Source: Candidatus Promineofilum glycogenicum (GTDB taxonomy: Bacteria; Chloroflexota; Anaerolineae; Promineifilales; Promineifilaceae). From it: DNA of 64,000 nt. Both the position numbers and the translations under genes were made by a program. The stretch lies in assembly GCA_016707605.1 (NCBI GenBank), contig JADJHJ010000001.1, forward strand, positions 806,001-870,000, given 5' to 3'. The notes beneath the pieces are model-generated. The model worked only from the letters and a program-made list of their open reading frames with translations, made no database searches and was not told where the DNA came from. Positions 59,868-64,000 of this stretch are shown here, one piece after another. The first letter of the stretch is position 1, and each line of letters starts with the position of its first letter.

Positions 59868-61607
59868 ATGAACCCACAACCCACTGTCTACCTGACCGAA
59901 CGACGCCCGACCGTTCAGGCGCGGCTACCCGATGGCCGCGTGTTGGAAGGGCCGCGCGGGGCGACACTGGAGGCGTTTATCCAGGCCGCCGAACTCCCGG
60001 CCGACCAGCGCGTCGTCGCCGCGCTGATGAACGGCCGTCTGCGCGAACTCTGTTTCCCGCTGACGGAAGACGCCGACCTGGCCCCGGTGACGACGGCCAC
60101 CAACGACGGTTCGCGCATATACCGGCGCTCGCTGAGCTTCCTGATGATCGCCGCCGCGGCCGAGGTGCTGCCCGGCCAGGTCATCACTATCCATCACTCG
60201 ATGCCCTTCGGCGGCTACTACTGCGAGCGCGGCGACGGCCAACGGCTGAGCGACGAAGAGCTAGATCTGCTGCGCCTGTGTATGCGCCGCCTGGTGGACG
60301 CCGATTTGCCCATCGACAACATCCGCGTGCCGCTGGATGAGGCGTTGGCTTTCTTTCAGGAGCAGGGCGACCTGGAGAAGGCCGACCTCTTTGCCCGCCG
60401 CCGCAAGGCCTACCTGACGCTCTACGAACTGAACGGCGTGCGCGACTACTTCCACGGCTTCATGGTGCCGCGCACCGGCTACCTCGACCTGTTCGACCTG
60501 CGCCACTACGACGAGGGCTTCATCCTGCAATTCCCGCGCCGCACCTGGCCCAACGTCCTCCAGCCGTTCGAGGACGAGCCGCGGCTGGCCCAGGTGTTCC
60601 AGACCTACAAGGATTGGCTGACGATCATGGGCGTGGGCAACGTCACGTCGCTCAATCAGGCCATCGCCGGCGGCCGGGCGTCGGAGGTGATTCTCGTGGC
60701 CGAGGCGCTGCACGAGCGGCAACTGGCCAGCATCGCCCGGGCCATCGCCAGCCGCCAGCCGGCCGTGCGCCTGGTGGCCGTCTCCGGGCCGACTTCGGCC
60801 GGCAAGACGACCTTCTCCAAGCGGCTGGCGTTGCAGGTGATGGCCCAGGGCATCTACCCGGTCATCATCAGTCTCGACGACTACTTCGTCAACCGCGAGG
60901 ACACGCCGCGCGACCCGAGCGGGGCCTATGACTTCGAGTCGCTGGCGGCGCTGGACATCGCCCTGTTCCAGTCCGACATGCGGCGGCTGATGGCCGGCGA
61001 AGAGGTGCTACTGCCGCGCTACAACTTCAAGACCGGCCGGCGCGAAGTCGGTTCGCCACTGAGCATTGGCCAGAACCACGTGGTCATGATCGAGGGCATC
61101 CACGGCTTGAACCCGCGTCTGACCGACGGCCTGCCGGAGTCGGCCACCTACCGCGTCTTCATCTCGGCCTTCACCCAGCTCAATCTGGACAAGCACAACC
61201 GCGTGCCGACGACCGACACGCGCCTGTTGCGCCGCATCGTGCGCGACGCGGCCCACCGCGGCTACACCGCCACGGCGACCATCGGCCGCTGGAACAGCGT
61301 CCGCCGCGGCGAGAAGAATCACATCTTCCCCTATCAGAACAGCGCCGACGTCTTCTTCAACTCCGCCCTGGCCTATGAGCTATCGGCGCTAAAGCCGCTG
61401 GCCGAGCCGCTGCTGCTCCAGGTGGAGCAGGGCACGCCGGAGCGGCTGGAGGCCAACCGGCTGATGGCCTTCCTGCAATGGTTCGAGCCGCTGCCGGAGA
61501 GCGACTTGCGCTACGTGACCAACGACTCGCTCCTGCGCGAGTTCATCGGCGGCTCGGTGCTGGAGACGTTCCATCCCAGCCATTGGTATGCAACCAGGAC
61601 GCCGTAA
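59868..61607 (+). CDS. TGS-SAD-uridine kinase-like nucleoside kinase
   Basis: 579 residues. Residues 1-65 form a TGS-like domain, 66-200 a threonyl-tRNA-synthetase second-additional-domain-like region with HHSMPFGGYYCE (109-120), and the C-terminal half a uridine kinase/phosphoribulokinase P-loop NTPase: GPTSAGKTTFSKRL (307-320), IISLDDYFVNREDTP, YNFKTGRRE, IEGIHGLNP. The architecture is a known but poorly characterised family in many bacteria; the phosphate acceptor is uncertain. The start ATG 59868 follows a region without a clear ribosome binding site. It precedes the ArsA-type ATPase gene by 30 bases. Confidence 0.88.
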   Translation: MNPQPTVYLTERRPTVQARLPDGRVLEGPRGATLEAFIQAAELPADQRVVAALMNGRLRELCFPLTEDADLAPVTTATNDGSRIYRRSLSFLMIAAAAEVLPGQVITIHHSMPFGGYYCERGDGQRLSDEELDLLRLCMRRLVDADLPIDNIRVPLDEALAFFQEQGDLEKADLFARRRKAYLTLYELNGVRDYFHGFMVPRTGYLDLFDLRHYDEGFILQFPRRTWPNVLQPFEDEPRLAQVFQTYKDWLTIMGVGNVTSLNQAIAGGRASEVILVAEALHERQLASIARAIASRQPAVRLVAVSGPTSAGKTTFSKRLALQVMAQGIYPVIISLDDYFVNREDTPRDPSGAYDFESLAALDIALFQSDMRRLMAGEEVLLPRYNFKTGRREVGSPLSIGQNHVVMIEGIHGLNPRLTDGLPESATYRVFISAFTQLNLDKHNRVPTTDTRLLRRIVRDAAHRGYTATATIGRWNSVRRGEKNHIFPYQNSADVFFNSALAYELSALKPLAEPLLLQVEQGTPERLEANRLMAFLQWFEPLPESDLRYVTNDSLLREFIGGSVLETFHPSHWYATRTP

Positions 61608-61637
61608 GGACGTATATCCAGGAAGAAGGAGAATTCC

Positions 61638-62831
61638 ATGCGGATTATCTTGTATCTGGGTAAGGGTGGAGTCGGCAAGACGACGGTCGCCGCAGCCACG
61701 GCGCTGCGCAGCGCCCAGTTGGGCTACAAGACGCTCGTCGCCAGCACCGACATCGCCCACAGTCTGGCCGACTCGTTCGACGTGCCCCTGGGCGCCAAGC
61801 CGGTGCAATTGGCCGATAACCTCTGGGCGCAGGAGATTAGCGTCGTCGCCGACATCCACAACTACTGGGGCACGCTGCAAGGCTTTGTGTCCAACATGAT
61901 CAGCGGGCCGGGCATCAGCAACGTCGTGGCCGATGAACTGTCGGCCTTTCCCGGCATGGACGAGATCGTCAGCCTGCTGCACATCAACAAGCAGGCCAAG
62001 GAGAAGGAGTTCGAGCGGGTGATCATCGACGCCGCGCCGACGGGTGAGACGATCCGCCTGCTGACCATGCCCGACACCTTCCGCTGGTACGCCGGCCACG
62101 TCAGCAAGTTGGAGTCGGCCATCGTCATGCGCGCTCTGAAGCCCTTCGCCAGCCGTCTGTTGCAGGGGCCGTCGGAGGTGTTGGAGGCGATCAGCAATCT
62201 GGACGCGGCCACGGCCGACCTGCGGGCCACGCTGAGCGATCCGTCGGTCAGCAGCTACCGCGTCGTGTTGCAACCGGAGAAGATGGTCATGCGCGAGGCG
62301 GAGCGGGCCATCAGCTATCTGGGCCTGTTCAACTACCCCGTCGATAGCGTCATCATCAATCGCATCTTGCCCGATGCGGCCGACGACAGCGACTTCTATC
62401 GCCAGCGGCGTTCGATCCAGGCCAAGTACATCGAGATGATCGAGAACAACTTCCGGCCGCTGCCGCTGTGGTACGCGCCCTACTACGCTCACGAGGTCGT
62501 GGGGCTGGAGGCGCTGTCGCAACTGGCCGCCGACTGCTTTGGCCCCAGCGACCCCGGCGAAATCTTCTACCGCGGTATCTTGCAGGAGATCGTCGATACG
62601 GGCGACGGCGGCTACGTGCTGCGACTGCCCATTCCCTTCATCGACCGCGACGACGTCCGGCTGCGCAAGCGCGGTGACGAGCTGTTCATCACCATCGGCA
62701 ACTTCAAGCGCGAGATGATCCTGCCCACGGTGCTGGCCAAGCGGCGCGCCGGGGGCGGCCGTCTGCGCGACGGGATGCTGGAGATCTCTTTTCTGCCGGG
62801 CGAAGTCGGAGCGACGGCCGAGCCGGTCTAA
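61638..62831 (+). CDS. ArsA/GET3-family ATPase
   Basis: 397-residue P-loop ATPase of the anion-pump/tail-anchor-targeting family. The deviant Walker A GKGGVGKTT is at 9-17, DIAHSLADSFD at about 39-49, and DAAPTGETIRLLTMPDTF is the switch II region. A C-terminal alpha-crystallin-like beta region (LRLPIPFIDRDDVRLRKRGD, EISFLPGE) is common in bacterial relatives. No ars operon is nearby, so arsenite export is unlikely; a chaperone-like role is more plausible. AGGAAGAAGGAG precedes the ATG. Confidence 0.9.
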   Translation: MRIILYLGKGGVGKTTVAAATALRSAQLGYKTLVASTDIAHSLADSFDVPLGAKPVQLADNLWAQEISVVADIHNYWGTLQGFVSNMISGPGISNVVADELSAFPGMDEIVSLLHINKQAKEKEFERVIIDAAPTGETIRLLTMPDTFRWYAGHVSKLESAIVMRALKPFASRLLQGPSEVLEAISNLDAATADLRATLSDPSVSSYRVVLQPEKMVMREAERAISYLGLFNYPVDSVIINRILPDAADDSDFYRQRRSIQAKYIEMIENNFRPLPLWYAPYYAHEVVGLEALSQLAADCFGPSDPGEIFYRGILQEIVDTGDGGYVLRLPIPFIDRDDVRLRKRGDELFITIGNFKREMILPTVLAKRRAGGGRLRDGMLEISFLPGEVGATAEPV

Positions 62832-62836
62832 GAGTG

Positions 62837-62923
62837 GCTCACGCAAAGACGCAAAGTACGCCAAGTAAAGAAAGCCCTTAGGAGGCTTTCTTCGCTTTGC
62901 GGACTTTGCGTCTTTGCGTGAGG
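62837..62923. repeat. CTCACGCAAAGACGC palindrome
   Basis: GCTCACGCAAAGACGCAAAG and the inverted TTTGCGTCTTTGCGTGAG flank a loop. It separates the ArsA-type gene from the convergent membrane-protein gene; the latter's stop lies within it. Confidence 0.93.
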
Positions 62924-63906
62924 TTTCTGAAATCCAGGATCGTGGCCAGGTAGACGGGCGCGCCGAGCAGACTGGCCACGCGCTCCAGCCCGAAGACGAG
63001 CAGCGTCAGGGCCACGGCCTGCTCCGGGGCCAGGCCGGCCCCGGCGAAGAGCGCCGGAGCGACGCTTTCGCGCACGCCCAGCCCGCCGATGGACGGCACG
63101 AGCAGGGCCAGCGACATGATGGGTACGACGAGCAGGTAGTAGCCGAACGGGACGGACAGCCCCAGGGCGCGCCCGGTGGTGGCCCACCAGCCGACCTGCA
63201 TCAAGTTAAATAGCACCGAGACCAGCAGCGCCGCGACAATGGCCCGCCGGTCGCAACTGTGAATCGTCGTTGCGAAGCGGTCGAGGAAGCCGCCGCCGGC
63301 GACGCGCAAGGCCGCCGGCAGCCGGCCGACGACGCCGCGCAGCAGCCGCCCCTCCACCAGCGCCAGGCCGCCCAGCAGACCCACCAGACAGATGCCGCCG
63401 ATAGTCCAGGCCAGTTGCCGCGGAAAATTATCTGGCCGGAAGGGCAGCACCACCAGCGCCATCGCGAACAGGGCCATCAGGCCGGTCAGCCGGTCGACGA
63501 GGACGGTGCCGGCGGCCACGCCCGAGGGCACGTCCTGAGCCGCCTCGGCCGCGCGCACTACGTCACCGCCCAATCCCGACGGTAGAAAAGCATTGAAGAA
63601 GCTGCCGATCAGATAGAGTTCCACCAGGCGGCCGAAGCGGATGGACGAGCCGACGCCGCGCAGGACGACGTGCCAGCGATAGGCGCGCACGACGAGGCTG
63701 AGGGCGATGGCCGCCGCGCCGACGGCCATCCAGCTCAGCCGGACGGTGCGCAGGGTGTCGAGCAGGGCGCGAAAGTCCAGGCCGCGCAGGACGAGATACA
63801 GCCCCAGCACGGTCACGCCGACTTTGAGCAGCGACAGAAGGCGTTGCCGGGTGGGGTTGCGTCGAGGTGCGTTCGGCGGCGCGTCGGGCGGGGTGGCCGT
63901 GTCCAT
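62878..63906 (-). CDS. Lysylphosphatidylglycerol synthase TM / AglD-like membrane protein
   Basis: 342-residue UPF0104-type integral membrane protein with eight or nine helices. FNAFLPSGLGGDVVRA near residue 88 and SLALLVPSIGGLGVRESV near 250 are the family hallmarks. Relatives are flippase or synthase-associated membrane domains acting on lipids or lipid-linked sugars; no catalytic domain is attached. The last 15 or so residues (NLTQRRKVRKAKKAS) derive from the palindromic repeat in which the gene ends. It is a stand-alone gene. Confidence 0.88.
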   Translation of the reverse strand: MDTATPPDAPPNAPRRNPTRQRLLSLLKVGVTVLGLYLVLRGLDFRALLDTLRTVRLSWMAVGAAAIALSLVVRAYRWHVVLRGVGSSIRFGRLVELYLIGSFFNAFLPSGLGGDVVRAAEAAQDVPSGVAAGTVLVDRLTGLMALFAMALVVLPFRPDNFPRQLAWTIGGICLVGLLGGLALVEGRLLRGVVGRLPAALRVAGGGFLDRFATTIHSCDRRAIVAALLVSVLFNLMQVGWWATTGRALGLSVPFGYYLLVVPIMSLALLVPSIGGLGVRESVAPALFAGAGLAPEQAVALTLLVFGLERVASLLGAPVYLATILDFRNLTQRRKVRKAKKAS

Positions 63907-63980
63907 TGCGTTTGATTGTAGTCGAGACGGTCGTGTTCGTCATCCGCAGATGGCCCATGTGGCGCTGGCGATGGCTCCGC

Positions 63981-63995
63981 TATAATGGAGCGATG
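63981..63995 (+). promoter_or_regulatory. Promoter and possible leaderless start of a gene leaving the window
   Basis: A perfect TATAAT at 63981-63986, then ATG at 63993 and 63996. The transcript start would be on the ATG. The last 94 bases (63907-64000) hold nothing else. The gene itself lies outside, so only the signal can be supported. Confidence 0.4.
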
Positions 63996-64000
63996 ATGGT

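Overview
GC-rich bacterial chromosome segment, most likely from a filamentous or anaerobic-to-facultative Chloroflexota (Anaerolineae/Caldilineae-like). This assignment is an inference from three things: the gene set (PFOR with pyruvate phosphate dikinase, KorABCD, menaquinone synthesis, ba3 oxidase, SCO proteins, many universal stress proteins), the abundant intergenic palindromic repeats of the CTCACGCAAAGACGC and CAGATTACGCAGATT types, and the codon usage. I see no rRNA, tRNA, CRISPR array, transposase or prophage.

Bases 1-29,600 form a coherent anaerobic/stress region. It holds fhs (truncated at the left edge); a 2-oxoacid:ferredoxin oxidoreductase operon (korDAB - aminotransferase - korC); a divergent alanine dehydrogenase - CoA-transferase pair; a selenocysteine formate dehydrogenase with its formate channel; a small cysteine-rich protein; a ppdK - PFOR - dihydroorotate-dehydrogenase-like operon; and a NarL-type response regulator with a GAF histidine kinase that resemble mycobacterial DevR/DevS (DosR/DosS). 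These are followed by a pseudo-receiver, an operon for a USP, VKOR and DsbA, and an operon CBS-pair - tandem USP - LonB-like protease - USP. The central observation is a shared promoter architecture. An inverted repeat GTGAC-N4-GTCAC, usually in tandem with about 22 bp between centres, ends 23-25 bp before a -10 hexamer at seven promoters (kor, ald, fdh, the small Cys protein, ppdK, the pseudo-receiver, and CBS-USP-Lon). This looks like a DosR-type regulon of fermentative, formate and stress genes governed by the local two-component system.

Bases 29,700-38,400 are ordinary housekeeping: uvrC (frameshifted), a Nudix hydrolase, trpF, a cation/proton antiporter, a frameshifted GNAT, a PEBP protein, an SDR and a DAHP synthase. 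Bases 38,400-46,700 hold menaquinone synthesis: menA divergent from aroF, and the operon tetR-menF-menD-menB-menE-menH. menC and menG are not here.

Bases 46,900-53,900 are an aerobic respiration block: two SCO copper chaperones, a ba3-type cytochrome oxidase with a 42-residue subunit IIa, a lipoprotein cytochrome c, and an unusual single protein joining a bis-heme cytochrome b, a 2x[4Fe-4S] ferredoxin and an MvhD/FlpD-like domain. Bases 54,000-58,050 are an operon for a TPR protein, a zinc-type alcohol dehydrogenase/quinone reductase, an acyl-CoA carboxylase beta subunit and an alpha/beta hydrolase. The right end has a hypothetical protein, a lytic transglycosylase, a TGS-SAD-uridine-kinase-like protein, an ArsA-type ATPase and an LPG-synthase/AglD-type membrane protein.

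Two cautions apply. Several genes (uvrC, GNAT, menE, menF, first SCO) contain 1-base frameshifts, which may be assembly errors. Several genes (focA, fdhA, uvrC, menD and the last gene) have C-termini that read into intergenic repeats.
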